From positions 248,001-312,000 of the forward strand of contig NZ_JBANFI010000001.1 of assembly GCF_045055655.1 (NCBI RefSeq): 64,000 bases of DNA, in the 5' to 3' direction. Of this stretch, positions 7,749 to 16,564 are shown in pieces. Positions within the stretch are counted from its first letter, which is position 1, and the number at the start of each line of letters is the position of its first letter. The translations under genes and the position numbers were made by a program. Under the pieces are notes generated by a model, which saw only the letters and a program-made list of their open reading frames with translations, did not search any database and was not told the origin of the DNA. Source of the DNA: Marinospirillum alkalitolerans. GTDB taxonomy: Bacteria > Pseudomonadota > Gammaproteobacteria > Pseudomonadales > Halomonadaceae.

Positions 7749-8843
7749 TTAGCTGGATGGCGTCTCTGATCCCGAGGATGCTGTTTCTTGCAAGGCACGT
7801 GGCCAGGCATTGACGATGGCCTTAATAAAGGTGGCCAGCGGAATCGCAAAGAAGACGCCCCAAAAGCCCCAGAGCCCACCAAAGAAGAGCACGGCCAGAA
7901 TAATCGAGACAGGATGCAGGTTCACCGCCTCAGAAAAGAGCAGGGGTACCAGCACATTGCCATCCAATGCCTGAATAATGCCGTAGATCACGATGACCCA
8001 AACAAAATCGCTGGTAAAGCCAAATTGAAAGAGGGCAATCAGTGCGACAGGCAGGGTCACCACTGCGGCACCAATATAGGGCACCAAGACAGAAAAACCG
8101 ACCAGCAGCGCCAGCAGTTCGGCATAGTTCAAGCCCAGCCAGCTGAAGCAGATCCAGGTCACACCGGCGACAATCAAGATTTCGAGGGATTTACCACGGA
8201 TATAGTTGGCAATCTGTGCATCCATCTCTTGCCAGATTTGTGTCATCAGCTGGCGCTTACGTGGCATCAAGCTGATGACAAAGTCAGTCAACTTGCGCTG
8301 ATCCTTGAGCATAAAAAAGACTAGAATCGGCACTAAAACCAGATAGACCAGCCAGGCTAATAGGCTTGGGAGACTGGAAAGAGATAAAGACACCAGCACT
8401 TGGCCGATATGGCGTAATTCACGGATGGCATCATTGAGCAGCGAGTTGGCCTGTTCTTGAGAGATCAGCTGTGGATAGCTCTCGTGCAAGCTATTGAGCC
8501 AGTCTTGAGTGATACGCAGCATGCCAGGTAGCTCACGAATCAGGCTGACCAGCTGATGCCAGATCATCGGTAACAGCCAGAAGATGGCCGCAACTAACAG
8601 ACTCATAAACAGGCTGAAAGCGAGTAGAATAGCCAGCATTTCAGGGATCTTCAGGCGTTGCAGCTGTACCACCAGCCCCTGTAAAAGATAAGAAACAACC
8701 ACCGCCGTCAGAAAGGGCATCAGCATGGAGCCGACAAAAATCAGTGCGGCAAAAAAGAGCGTCAGCAAAAGGGCAAAGATCACGGCCTCTTCATCGGAAA
8801 AGTAGCGGTGAACCCAGCCGTGGACAACACCTTTAAATGACAT
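7749..8843 (-). CDS. perM: AI-2E family transporter (PerM-like permease)
   Basis: The 364 aa protein is an inner-membrane protein of the UPF0118/AI-2E family with seven to eight hydrophobic segments and the family-typical C-terminal part (FSVLVPYIGAAVVTLPVALI, then DGNVLVPLLFSEAVNLHP and FFGGLWGFWGVFFAIPLAT). Members have been linked to autoinducer-2 export and to Na+(Li+)/H+ antiport; which applies here is unknown. It follows the tusA-like gene by 5 bp and shares its transcript. The same perM-tusA pair beside a bepA-type gene occurs in Pseudomonas. Confidence 0.88.
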   Translation of the reverse strand: MSFKGVVHGWVHRYFSDEEAVIFALLLTLFFAALIFVGSMLMPFLTAVVVSYLLQGLVVQLQRLKIPEMLAILLAFSLFMSLLVAAIFWLLPMIWHQLVSLIRELPGMLRITQDWLNSLHESYPQLISQEQANSLLNDAIRELRHIGQVLVSLSLSSLPSLLAWLVYLVLVPILVFFMLKDQRKLTDFVISLMPRKRQLMTQIWQEMDAQIANYIRGKSLEILIVAGVTWICFSWLGLNYAELLALLVGFSVLVPYIGAAVVTLPVALIALFQFGFTSDFVWVIVIYGIIQALDGNVLVPLLFSEAVNLHPVSIILAVLFFGGLWGFWGVFFAIPLATFIKAIVNAWPRALQETASSGSETPSS

Positions 8844-8848
8844 GTGAT

Positions 8849-9106
8849 TTATCCCTTTTCAATTAAGAAGTAGTAGCGTTGATCCTGCTCATGACGTTCC
8901 AACATCTGGTGCTCGCTGAGCTGGGTGTAGCTGAATAAATCATCCCAAGAGCCGGGATCGCTGGCAATCACCAGCAGTTTCTGGCCGATCTCTAAACTCT
9001 GTAAGGCCAGTTTAGCCTTCAGTAGAGGCAGCGGACAGGCTAAACCTTGGGCATCGAGCTGTTGATCTGCGGTGTGCGCAAGCTGTGTAAAAAGACTGGA
9101 ATCCAT
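8849..9106 (-). CDS. TusA-family sulfur carrier protein
   Basis: The 85 aa protein has the TusA/SirA fold signature LDAQGLACPLPLLKAKLAL with the persulfide-carrying cysteine C24 in the CPxP motif. TusA-type proteins carry sulfane sulfur for tRNA thiolation, molybdenum cofactor or other pathways. The homologue in the same place in Pseudomonas aeruginosa (PA1006, as I recall) affects molybdenum handling and nitrate respiration, so a specialised role beside the permease is possible. It is the first gene of a two-gene minus-strand operon and is divergent from bepA. Confidence 0.87.
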   Translation of the reverse strand: MDSSLFTQLAHTADQQLDAQGLACPLPLLKAKLALQSLEIGQKLLVIASDPGSWDDLFSYTQLSEHQMLERHEQDQRYYFLIEKG

Positions 9107-9149
9107 TGGGGTTTGCCTTGTCTGATAAAGTCACCCTAAGATACTGATA

Positions 9150-10670
9150 ATGCCATTGAATGCAATAGGATTTGGAATGCGCCCATTGATGTTGAATCTT
9201 CTGTCTTGCTGGCGATTGCGCCTGCGCTTCTTGATCCACGCACTGCAAGGCGGATTGCTCGCCTGTCTGGTGTTGATCGCCCCCTTGCAAGCTGGAGAGG
9301 AAACACCTCTGCCAACCCTCGGGCATTCAGGCTCTTATGAGGTGAGCGTGCATCAAGAACACTGGTTGGGTCAGGCTTGGTTACGCCAGTTTCGTGCGCA
9401 GGCTCGACTCAAACATGATCCCGTCACCCAGTATTATCTCGAAGAACTGTTACAACGCCTGTCGACCTACAATCCGGCGCTAGAGATCCAGCAGTTGGAT
9501 GTGCTGCTGGTGGATCAGCCACGCCTGAATGCTTTTGCGGTGCCAGGTGGTGTGGTCGGGGTGAATACTGGCCTGTGGGTCTTTGCAGTGAACGAAGATG
9601 AATTTGTCTCGGTGCTGGCGCACGAATTAGCGCATATCAGTCAAAGACACTTTGCCCGACGCCTTGAAGCCAGCCGTAACCTGCAGTGGTCGACGATGGC
9701 GGGATTGCTGGCGGGGATTCTGGTGGCCAGTCAAGGCCATGCTGATGCGGGGATTGCCACCATCGCCACAGCCCAGGCAGCCAATATTCAGTCACAACTC
9801 GCCTGGAGCCGCTCATTTGAGCAGGAGGCAGATAGAGTGGGGATGGAAACACTGACCGCAGCTGGCTATTCACCTCATGCCATGCCACGGATGTTTGAGC
9901 ATATGCAGCGCCTTGCTCAATTAAGTGGGCGTGCTCCTGAGTTTTTAATGACGCACCCGTTGACGCAAAGCCGAATCGCCGATGCCTTCTCTCGTGCTGA
10001 TCAAAGTGGTGAGGCTGATCGTATTACTCACGGACTGAGTTATGAACTGCTGCGGATTCGGCAGGTTTTTGCTCAGTATCCTGAGCCTGAAGAAGCCTGG
10101 TCATTCTTGCGCCGTCAGCCACTGAGTGATGTTGGTCGCGGCTATGCACAGCTGCTCAATCAGCGCGATGTCGATGCAGCTGAAGCAGTCTGGCAGACGC
10201 TGTTGGCAGCCGAGCCTGAACATTTGATTCTGCAATATCTGCGAATTGAATGGTTGATGCAGCAGCGCAGGTTTGAAAGCGCTGCAAGCCTGCTGGAAGA
10301 TTGGCTGCGGGTGATGCCCGATTCGGCTTCTTTCTTATGGTTACAGGCTGAGCTGGCGCAAGAACAGCAGGATTGGCAGCAAGCCAGACGTACCCTGCAA
10401 CGCCTCAGCCAGCTGCGTCCGCGTGATCCGTTTATCTGGTTTTATCTGGCAGAAGCGGCAGGGATGTCTGATCAGCGTGTGCTGGTGCATCAAGCGCGCG
10501 CTGAATACTTTCAGCTCACAGGTCGTTTAAGCCAGGCGGCCAATCAAATGGAGCTGGCGATGACGGCGGCTCAAGCTGAGCAGGCCCCTTGGGCGCGTGT
10601 TGCGGCGTTGCGTGAAAGGCAAAGAGAACTCCAGACCCTGCGTGAGCGTCTGGAGCAAACTGGCTTTTAA
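9150..10670 (+). CDS. bepA: M48 metalloprotease with TPR domain (BepA/YfgC type)
   Basis: BepA is a periplasmic zinc protease and chaperone that helps assemble LptD and degrades stalled outer-membrane proteins. The 506 aa frame has an N-terminal hydrophobic signal sequence (GGLLACLVLIAPLQAGE), the M48 zinc motif HELAH (H158, E159, H162) and the third ligand in SFEQEADRVGMETL. Residues about 310-490 form tetratricopeptide helices. Start choice is open: ATG at 9150 has a weak ribosome site, and ATG at 9177 is preceded by AGGA and gives a more usual signal peptide. The gene is divergent from tusA and abuts bcp tail to tail with no spacer. Confidence 0.9.
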   Translation: MPLNAIGFGMRPLMLNLLSCWRLRLRFLIHALQGGLLACLVLIAPLQAGEETPLPTLGHSGSYEVSVHQEHWLGQAWLRQFRAQARLKHDPVTQYYLEELLQRLSTYNPALEIQQLDVLLVDQPRLNAFAVPGGVVGVNTGLWVFAVNEDEFVSVLAHELAHISQRHFARRLEASRNLQWSTMAGLLAGILVASQGHADAGIATIATAQAANIQSQLAWSRSFEQEADRVGMETLTAAGYSPHAMPRMFEHMQRLAQLSGRAPEFLMTHPLTQSRIADAFSRADQSGEADRITHGLSYELLRIRQVFAQYPEPEEAWSFLRRQPLSDVGRGYAQLLNQRDVDAAEAVWQTLLAAEPEHLILQYLRIEWLMQQRRFESAASLLEDWLRVMPDSASFLWLQAELAQEQQDWQQARRTLQRLSQLRPRDPFIWFYLAEAAGMSDQRVLVHQARAEYFQLTGRLSQAANQMELAMTAAQAEQAPWARVAALRERQRELQTLRERLEQTGF

Positions 10671-11147
10671 TCAGTGGGTTGGTGTGCTGGCTTGCACAGC
10701 TTCCAGCACCGCCTGAGCATGCCCAGGGACCTTGACCTTGCGCCACTCTTGCAGCAGTACGCCCTGTTCATCAATTAAAAAGGTGCTGCGCTCTATGCCC
10801 CAGTGTTCTTTACCGTACATTTTTTTAAGGCGGATCACATCGAACAAGCGGCACAGTTCTTCGTCCTGGTCGCTGATCAATTCAAATGGGAAGGCATGTT
10901 TGGCTTTAAAATTTTCATGGCTGCGCATACCATCACGAGAGACACCGAAAATCAGCGTATTGGCCTGCTGAAAAGCGGGGTAAAGATCACGAAAATCCTG
11001 TCCCTCGGTTGTGCAACCGGGCGTGGAATCCTTCGGATAAAAATACAGCACCAGTTTTTTACCCTTCAGCTGAGCTGAGTCTAGCTGCGTTGCGCTGGTC
11101 GCGACAGCAGTGAAATGGGGTACTTCCTGGCCGAGTGTGACAGACAT
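10671..11147 (-). CDS. bcp: Thioredoxin-dependent thiol peroxidase (Bcp/PrxQ type)
   Basis: The 158 aa peroxiredoxin reduces hydroperoxides in the cytoplasm. The peroxidatic cysteine C45 is in the motif YPKDSTPGCTTEG. In E. coli Bcp the resolving cysteine is five residues later; here that position is Q50. The only other cysteine seen is in EELCRLFDV, in the region of the alternative resolving cysteine, so this protein is probably a 1-Cys or atypical type. The gene is convergent with bepA, whose stop is the preceding base. A TATAGT box on the minus strand in the 11180s could be its -10. Confidence 0.92.
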   Translation of the reverse strand: MSVTLGQEVPHFTAVATSATQLDSAQLKGKKLVLYFYPKDSTPGCTTEGQDFRDLYPAFQQANTLIFGVSRDGMRSHENFKAKHAFPFELISDQDEELCRLFDVIRLKKMYGKEHWGIERSTFLIDEQGVLLQEWRKVKVPGHAQAVLEAVQASTPTH

Positions 11148-11388
11148 GTGTCCTCCAGTATTCAGTCGCTGATGATCAAGGTAGACTATAGCACACAGCT
11201 GAGTACGGCCGAATGCCAGTCGGATAGCAGCCTCTTAGGTCGCGAGGCTGGGCACAGAGAGCAGGCAAGACAGCGAGTGTTGGAGACCCCTCTGAGTCAG
11301 GGATGCAAACGGCAGGACAAGAAAGCACAGGATCAGAGATACATGACGCCCCTTTTTGGCAGCGGTTGATCAATATTGGAGAAGTAAG

Positions 11389-12273
11389 ATGATTCAAGGT
11401 AGTTTAGTCGCACTGGTGACACCTATGACCCAAGAGGGCGAAATTGATTGGCCCGCTTTAGATCACCTGATAGATTTTCATCTTGAGCAGGGGACAGATG
11501 GTATTGTGGCCGCTGGTACGACAGGCGAGCCTTCCACCCTGTCCTTTGCTGAGCACTTTGATGTTATTCGCCGTGTTGTGGAGCGGGTACAAGGCAAGAT
11601 TCCTGTTATTGCAGGTACAGGAGCTAACTCAACCAAAGAAGCAATCGAGCTGACTCGCTATGCCGGAGAAGTGGGCGCTGACTATTGCCTTTCGGCCACG
11701 CCCTACTACAACAAGCCCACCCAGGAAGGTCTCTACCTGCACTATAAGGCGATAGCAGAAGCCAGCCGCCTGCCGATTATTCTCTACAACGTTCCTGGGC
11801 GAACTGCCGTCGATATGCACAATGAAACTGTGCTGCGCTTAAGCCAGATTGACGGCATTATTGGCCTCAAGGATGCCACGGGCGATCTAGAGCGCGGCAA
11901 GGCGCTGATTGATGCTTTGGCCGATCAAGATTTTCTGCTCTTCTCTGGTGATGATGCGACGGCCTGTGATTTTATCTTGATGGGTGGTGATGGTGATATT
12001 TCGGTCACGGCCAATGTGGCACCGCGCCAAATGCATGAGATGTGTGTTGCGGCGCTGGCGGGTGATGCCAAGCGTGCACATCAAATCAACACGCGCTTGA
12101 TGCCTTTGCACTCCAGTTTGTTTGTTGAATCCAACCCGATTCCAACCAAATGGGCTTTGTATGAGATGGGCATGATTGAGCGCGGCATTCGTCTGCCACT
12201 GACACCCCTGTCGGAAAAGTACCGCACCACCATCTATGAGGCCTTAGAAATGGCCGGAGTCTTAAAAGGATGA
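11389..12273 (+). CDS. dapA: 4-hydroxy-tetrahydrodipicolinate synthase
   Basis: DapA condenses pyruvate with aspartate semialdehyde in the lysine/diaminopimelate pathway. The ATG at 11389 follows TTGGAGAAGTAAG and gives 294 aa, close to the 292 aa of E. coli. The TTGE motif is at residues 44-47, Y133 is in ILYNVPGR, and the Schiff-base lysine K161 is in GIIGLKDATGD, matching the numbering of the E. coli enzyme. The last 4 bp overlap bamC. The 241 bp upstream, shared with the start of bcp, show no lysine riboswitch or other gene. Confidence 0.97.
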   Translation: MIQGSLVALVTPMTQEGEIDWPALDHLIDFHLEQGTDGIVAAGTTGEPSTLSFAEHFDVIRRVVERVQGKIPVIAGTGANSTKEAIELTRYAGEVGADYCLSATPYYNKPTQEGLYLHYKAIAEASRLPIILYNVPGRTAVDMHNETVLRLSQIDGIIGLKDATGDLERGKALIDALADQDFLLFSGDDATACDFILMGGDGDISVTANVAPRQMHEMCVAALAGDAKRAHQINTRLMPLHSSLFVESNPIPTKWALYEMGMIERGIRLPLTPLSEKYRTTIYEALEMAGVLKG

Positions 12274-13259
12274 AGCATTTAACCCTGCGTGCCGCTCTGT
12301 TGGGCGGCGCTGCACTTTTGATTGTTGGTTGTGCACACCAAGATGCTGAATTTCGTGATCGTAATCGCGACTATCATCAGGCTCAGCCAGCGCACTTCCC
12401 CTTGCCGGACGCCTTCTCTGATCGTGCAACCATGCAGGTTGCTGAGCCAGAGGCACGCATTGATCGGCCGCGTCAGGTGCCACGACCAGCCAGCCTGCGT
12501 GTGCATGAAGCCGCAGAACTGGTTGAGCGTTTGCAAGAAGATCAGGGCGAATGGCTGCTGATTCAACGCAGCCCGGGTGAAGTCTGGCCAATGCTCTATG
12601 CTTTTGCGCAACAACTAGATTTGCCCTTAGAGCAGGCGCAGCCGCGTCAGGGCCTGTTGCAATGGGCTGAAGATCGCGCCAGTCGCCTGCCCGCACAGCG
12701 TATTCAGCTCCGCCAAGGTGTGCGCCGTGGTACATCCGAGGTGCGTCTCTTTTCTGTTGTCGATCAAGAGCGCTTAAGTTATAGCGATTATGATCAGGTG
12801 CGCTTGATGGCGCTGGAGCAGCATGTGCAAGCCAGCTTGCAGAGTGAGCAGCAGGGTGTTTCCTTGCAGGCTCAGGAGCTGAACACCGCACGTGTGGCCC
12901 GTCTGGTAGATCGCGATGGCCGCAAAGTGCTGCTATTGAACCTGGAATTTGAGCGCGCATGGGATGAGCTGTATCGCTTATTGCACAGTCAGTTTGATGA
13001 TCAAAACCAGCAGCTGGTGGATTTCAACCGTCAGCAAGGCCAGCTCTACATTCGCTATGTGCCTGAGGCCGAACGCCAGAGCGGTTTCTGGGCTTGGCTA
13101 TGGCGGCGTGCTCCAGCAGCCGATGCTCATTTTTATCAGCTTGACCTGACCGCTTATGGTGAAGAGCTCGATCTGGTGATGAATACGGAGCAAGGCGAAC
13201 CCGCCCCGCTTGAAGTTGAAGAAGAGCTGCTCTTCTGGATTGAACGTCAGCTGCGCTAA
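12270..13259 (+). CDS. bamC: Outer membrane lipoprotein BamC (NlpB)
   Basis: BamC is a lipoprotein of the BAM complex that inserts beta-barrel proteins into the outer membrane. The 329 aa protein starts with a lipoprotein signal (AALLGGAALLIVGC; the lipobox cysteine is C21) and then has the unstructured N-terminal segment expected of BamC, followed by two helix-grip domains (about 85-190 and 205-329). Overlap with dapA by 4 bp is the gene order of many Gammaproteobacteria. Sequence similarity in this family is low, so position and architecture carry much of the assignment. Confidence 0.87.
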   Translation: MKHLTLRAALLGGAALLIVGCAHQDAEFRDRNRDYHQAQPAHFPLPDAFSDRATMQVAEPEARIDRPRQVPRPASLRVHEAAELVERLQEDQGEWLLIQRSPGEVWPMLYAFAQQLDLPLEQAQPRQGLLQWAEDRASRLPAQRIQLRQGVRRGTSEVRLFSVVDQERLSYSDYDQVRLMALEQHVQASLQSEQQGVSLQAQELNTARVARLVDRDGRKVLLLNLEFERAWDELYRLLHSQFDDQNQQLVDFNRQQGQLYIRYVPEAERQSGFWAWLWRRAPAADAHFYQLDLTAYGEELDLVMNTEQGEPAPLEVEEELLFWIERQLR

Positions 13260-13269
13260 GGGAGGTGGG

Positions 13270-14055
13270 GTGCGATCTTCAGCACATCTTCACTACACCT
13301 CTTTGGGCAGTGGCAGCCAGGGTAATGCGACCCTGGTGACCTTGGGTGCAACGGCGCTGCTGATTGATAATGGCTTTAGTGTCAAAGAACTCAAGCGGCG
13401 TCTGGCCCGTGTTGGCTATACACCCGAAGACTTAACCGCCGTACTGGTGACGCACGAACATGGCGATCATATTGCCGGCGTGGGAGCATTGGTGCGGCGC
13501 TATCGTCTGCCTCTTTACCTCACCGCAGGCACCCGTATTAGCGGTCGGCTTGGCGGTGAGGTGCCAGACTGGCGGCTCATTCAGCCTGAGCATAGCTTTG
13601 CTATTCAGGATATTGAAGTCTGGCCGATCACTGTGCCGCACGACGCCCGCGAGCCAGTGCAGTTTATCCTCGGTGATGGTGCTCATCGTTTAGGTGTACT
13701 GACGGATCTGGGCTGTATCACCCCTCATATTGTGCGCCATTATCGACGCTGCCAAGCGCTGATTTTAGAGGCCAATCATGATCCTGTGCTATTAGCCAAC
13801 GGCCCTTATCCACCTTCTTTAAAAAAGCGTGTTGCGGGTGAGTATGGCCATTTGAGCAATCAACAGGCCGCTGATTTTCTTGCTCAGATGGATCAGGCCC
13901 AGCTGAAGGATGTGATTGCCTCGCACTTGAGTGAAAAGAACAATGATCAGCAGCTGGCTCGGACCACTCTGGCCCAATCCCTGTCCACGACACCGGACTG
14001 GATCGCTCTGGCGGATCAGGAGGAAGGTTTTGCCTGGCGTGCTTTGGGTGGCTAA
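13270..14055 (+). CDS. MBL-fold metallohydrolase (YycJ/phosphodiesterase-like)
   Basis: The 261 aa protein is a metallo-beta-lactamase-fold hydrolase with the metal motif VTHEHGDHIAG and the later ligands in TDLGCITPHI and LEANHD. The segment SLGSGSQGNATLV is typical of the subgroup that includes YycJ/WalJ. The GTG at 13270 is chosen because GGAGGTGGG precedes it; ATG starts farther upstream lie within bamC. It sits between bamC and purC as in Pseudomonas. The substrate is unknown; nucleic-acid or cyclic-phosphate hydrolysis has been suggested for relatives. The stop codon lies inside a 17-bp tandem repeat. Confidence 0.85.
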   Translation: MRSSAHLHYTSLGSGSQGNATLVTLGATALLIDNGFSVKELKRRLARVGYTPEDLTAVLVTHEHGDHIAGVGALVRRYRLPLYLTAGTRISGRLGGEVPDWRLIQPEHSFAIQDIEVWPITVPHDAREPVQFILGDGAHRLGVLTDLGCITPHIVRHYRRCQALILEANHDPVLLANGPYPPSLKKRVAGEYGHLSNQQAADFLAQMDQAQLKDVIASHLSEKNNDQQLARTTLAQSLSTTPDWIALADQEEGFAWRALGG

Positions 14056-14082
14056 AAACTTTGTGTGGCTAAAAACTTTGTG
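14049..14082. repeat. 17-bp direct tandem repeat, two copies
   Basis: The unit TGGCTAAAAACTTTGTG occurs at 14049-14065 and again at 14066-14082, followed by a third partial TGG(A)TAAAA. The stop codon of the MBL gene is in the first copy, so the duplication extends only the 3' untranslated region. Confidence 0.95.
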
Positions 14083-14227
14083 TGGATAAAAGAGGCCGCA
14101 GCGAAAAGACTTTTGCTGTCATGCACCAGGCTTGCTGGTAAAATGCCAGCCAATAGAAGCAACACCGAACTTGATGCGGATCGATCCACTGAACCGCCAT
14201 CACTGACCAACTCTTGCGGAGATAGAT

Positions 14228-14950
14228 GTGGAAAAGCGCGAAGAACTCTACTCAGGTAAGGCTAAGTCTGTTTATAAAACAGATGATGCTGATTTTTTGA
14301 TTCTCCATTTTCGTGATGATACCAGTGCTTTTGATGGCAAGAAAAAAGAGCAGCTGGCGCGTAAAGGTCAGGTTAATAATCTGTTTAACGCTTTTATTAT
14401 GGAGAAGCTCAAGGCCGCAGGCATTCCCACGCATTTTGAGCGCTGCTTAAGCGAGCGTGATGCGCTGGTCAAAAACATGCAGATGCTGCCGGTAGAGTGT
14501 GTGGTGCGCAATATCAGTGCTGGTAGCCTGTGTCGTCGTCTGGGTGTGGAAGAAGGTCTGGAGCTGAATCCGCCGACCTTTGAGCTCTTCTTAAAGAACG
14601 ATGCTCAGGGGGACCCAATGATCAACACGGCCTTGTGTGTGACCTTTGGCTGGGCAACAGAAGAAGAGATTCAGCAGATGAAGGCGCTGACTTTCCAGGT
14701 CAATGCGGTGCTGAAGCAGCTCTTTGATGAGGCTGGCCTGCTGTTGGTGGATTACAAGCTGGAGTTTGGTTTGTTTAAAGGGCAGATCACACTGGGAGAT
14801 GAGTTCTCACCAGATGGCTGCCGCCTGTGGGATAAGGCCACGCGTGAAAAGCTGGATAAAGACCGTTTCCGTCAGGGTCTGGGTGGCGTGGTGGAGGCTT
14901 ATGAAGAGGTCGGCCGCCGTCTTGGCATCGATTTTGATCCCCGCTTCTAA
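14228..14950 (+). CDS. purC: SAICAR synthetase
   Basis: PurC joins aspartate to CAIR in de novo purine synthesis. The 240 aa protein has the expected ATP-binding start (EKREELYSGKAKSVYKT), the segment PVECVVRNISAGSLCRR and the signature LVDYKLEFGLFKG with DEFSPDGCRLWD. It starts with GTG after TTGCGGAGATAGAT. The gene is 172 bp downstream of the MBL gene and probably has its own promoter, as the spacer is AT-rich. It ends at a terminator shared with convergent trmO. Confidence 0.97.
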   Translation: MEKREELYSGKAKSVYKTDDADFLILHFRDDTSAFDGKKKEQLARKGQVNNLFNAFIMEKLKAAGIPTHFERCLSERDALVKNMQMLPVECVVRNISAGSLCRRLGVEEGLELNPPTFELFLKNDAQGDPMINTALCVTFGWATEEEIQQMKALTFQVNAVLKQLFDEAGLLLVDYKLEFGLFKGQITLGDEFSPDGCRLWDKATREKLDKDRFRQGLGGVVEAYEEVGRRLGIDFDPRF

Positions 14951-14991
14951 AAGTTGCGGCACCCCTTTGATTCCTGCTGCACCTATCCATC

Positions 14992-15020
14992 CACCCCAGC
15001 CCAGTGCTGGGGTGTTTGTT
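14992..15020. terminator. Terminator between convergent purC and trmO
   Basis: CACCCCAGC (14992-15000) pairs with GCTGGGGTG (15006-15014) over a 5-nt loop and is followed by TTTGTT. It serves purC; the complement has only a short T-poor tail for trmO. Confidence 0.82.
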
Positions 15021-15045
15021 GATGGGCAGGCATGGCCCTATGAGG

Positions 15046-15768
15046 TCAATCTAAAGGCTGGAGTTCAACGATTTCCAATGTCTCTGCGTTCAGGTAGCGA
15101 AAGCGCACATTATGCTGGGCTAAGGCGACACCGTAGAGGCGCTCAGGTTGCGGCTTTTGATAGGCAGGTTTAGGGTCTTGGCTCAAGACTTGGATCAGCA
15201 GCTGCTCTAGCCAAGCACCTTCTGGGTGCACGGCCAGCTGTGCCTGCACGCTGAGGCTGAAGTGCACTGTCAGTGATGTGGGCGCGTCAGGGGCCCAAGC
15301 GGCCTGAGCTTCAGGATGCGCATCTGACCATGGCAGATAGGGCTTGATATCAAGAATCGGGGTGCCATCAATCAAATCCACACCTGATAGATGCAGCACC
15401 AGCTTTTCTCCTTGTTCAATCCTTTCTAAGCGCACTACCGATAAGCCCAAGCCATTGGGACGAAAGGTGGAGCGACTGGCAAAGACCCCGACCTTCTGAT
15501 TGCCGCCAAGACGCGGTGGCCTGACCTTGGGCTTCCAACCTTGAGCCTGAGTTTGATGAAAGACAAAAGTCAGCCATAAATGAGAGTAGGTCTCTAGCCC
15601 TGCGACGCAATCAGGATGGTTATAGGGTGCGACCAATACCAGCTGCGCGCGTGCTGCCGGTGCTAATCCGGGTTGGCGCGGCACGGCAAACTTCTCGTGA
15701 TAGCAGGAGCGCAGCCAGCCGATGGGCTCCATCACCCAGCGGCGGTCTTCAGATGCGTGTCTCGACAT
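15046..15768 (-). CDS. trmO: tRNA (N6-threonylcarbamoyladenosine37-N6) methyltransferase TrmO
   Basis: TrmO (YaeB/TsaA) uses S-adenosylmethionine to add a methyl group to t6A37 of threonine tRNA. The protein has the family N-terminus (EPIGWLRSCYHEKFAVPRQP), the segment LETYSHLWLTFVFHQ, the RSTFRPNGLGLSVVRL motif and ILDIKPYLPWSD. The ATG at 15768 (240 aa) leaves 10 bp to the upstream HAD gene and fits the usual start; a longer frame would overlap that gene. It forms a two-gene minus-strand unit with the HAD hydrolase. Confidence 0.9.
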   Translation of the reverse strand: MSRHASEDRRWVMEPIGWLRSCYHEKFAVPRQPGLAPAARAQLVLVAPYNHPDCVAGLETYSHLWLTFVFHQTQAQGWKPKVRPPRLGGNQKVGVFASRSTFRPNGLGLSVVRLERIEQGEKLVLHLSGVDLIDGTPILDIKPYLPWSDAHPEAQAAWAPDAPTSLTVHFSLSVQAQLAVHPEGAWLEQLLIQVLSQDPKPAYQKPQPERLYGVALAQHNVRFRYLNAETLEIVELQPLD

Positions 15769-15778
15769 GGCCGCTAGC

Positions 15779-16444
15779 TCAGGGTGCCTTGTTTCTGAGG
15801 CTGAGAATTGGCCAGCCAGCCTGTTCAGCATGGGCCTTGAGCTGGGCATCTGGATCTACAGCAACAGGATGATCAACCTTGAGCAGCAAAGGCAGATCGT
15901 TATGTGAGTCGCTGTAGAAATGGCTGCCTGTGAGATCCAGCTTTTCTGTTGCCAGCCACTCTTCTAAGCAGGTGATCTTGCCTTCACGAAAGCAGGGCGT
16001 GCCGGTGATACGGCCAGTATAGCGCTGGTCAAGGATCTCAGGGCGTACCGCGATTAGGTCTTCCACGCCAAGGCGGGCCGCAATCGGTTCGGTGATGAAA
16101 AAATTGGTGGCGGTGATGATGACGATCCGATCACCCTGCTGACGATGCTGATCTAAGAGGGCTTCGGCATGGGGCAGCAGCAGTGGCTCGATCTTGTCGC
16201 GCATAAACTCTTCGCGCCACTGGTGTAGCTGCTGCAGAGGATGGCGAGTCAGAGGCGCAAGGCTAAAGGCTAGATATTCATGAATATCCAGCGTGCCATC
16301 TTGGTAAGCCTGAAGATAAAAATCGTTACTTTTTTTGTACTCTGCGGCATCCACCAGACCGCGTTCGACTAAAAACTGGCCCCATGCATGGTCACTATCA
16401 CCAGCAATCAGGGTATTATCTAAATCAAAGAGCGCTAAACTCAC
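15779..16444 (-). CDS. HAD-IB family hydrolase (SerB-like phosphatase)
   Basis: The 221 aa cytoplasmic protein is a haloacid dehalogenase superfamily IB phosphatase. It has motif I as FDLDNTLIAGDSD near the N-terminus, motif II in IIITATNFF, and motif III in HFYSDSHNDLPLL, with a helical cap between motifs I and II. It is related to phosphoserine phosphatase but the substrate is unknown. A similar gene is divergent from rppH-ptsP in Pseudomonas (PA0335, as I recall). It is transcribed away from rppH and precedes trmO by 10 bp. Confidence 0.87.
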   Translation of the reverse strand: MSLALFDLDNTLIAGDSDHAWGQFLVERGLVDAAEYKKSNDFYLQAYQDGTLDIHEYLAFSLAPLTRHPLQQLHQWREEFMRDKIEPLLLPHAEALLDQHRQQGDRIVIITATNFFITEPIAARLGVEDLIAVRPEILDQRYTGRITGTPCFREGKITCLEEWLATEKLDLTGSHFYSDSHNDLPLLLKVDHPVAVDPDAQLKAHAEQAGWPILSLRNKAP

Positions 16445-16564
16445 AGTGCAAGACTCCCAGTAGGTTGAATCAATCGGCTTTTTTTCACTTTATCTCATCG
16501 ATAAATTGAATCGCTTTCAATCTTTGTGGAACAATAGGTTAAAAAAGTGTAATGAGGGCGTAGC

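Noticed and set aside
7788..8324. Open frame of 178 codons on the plus strand
   Set aside because: It is antisense to the well-supported AI-2E-type permease gene and shows no family resemblance.
11148..11388. Lysine riboswitch upstream of dapA
   Set aside because: No riboswitch-like conserved core, terminator or anti-terminator could be made out by eye in the 241 bp.
12262..12960. Open frame of 232 codons on the minus strand
   Set aside because: It lies wholly over bamC, has the Arg/Pro/His/Ala-rich composition of an antisense shadow and no ribosome site.
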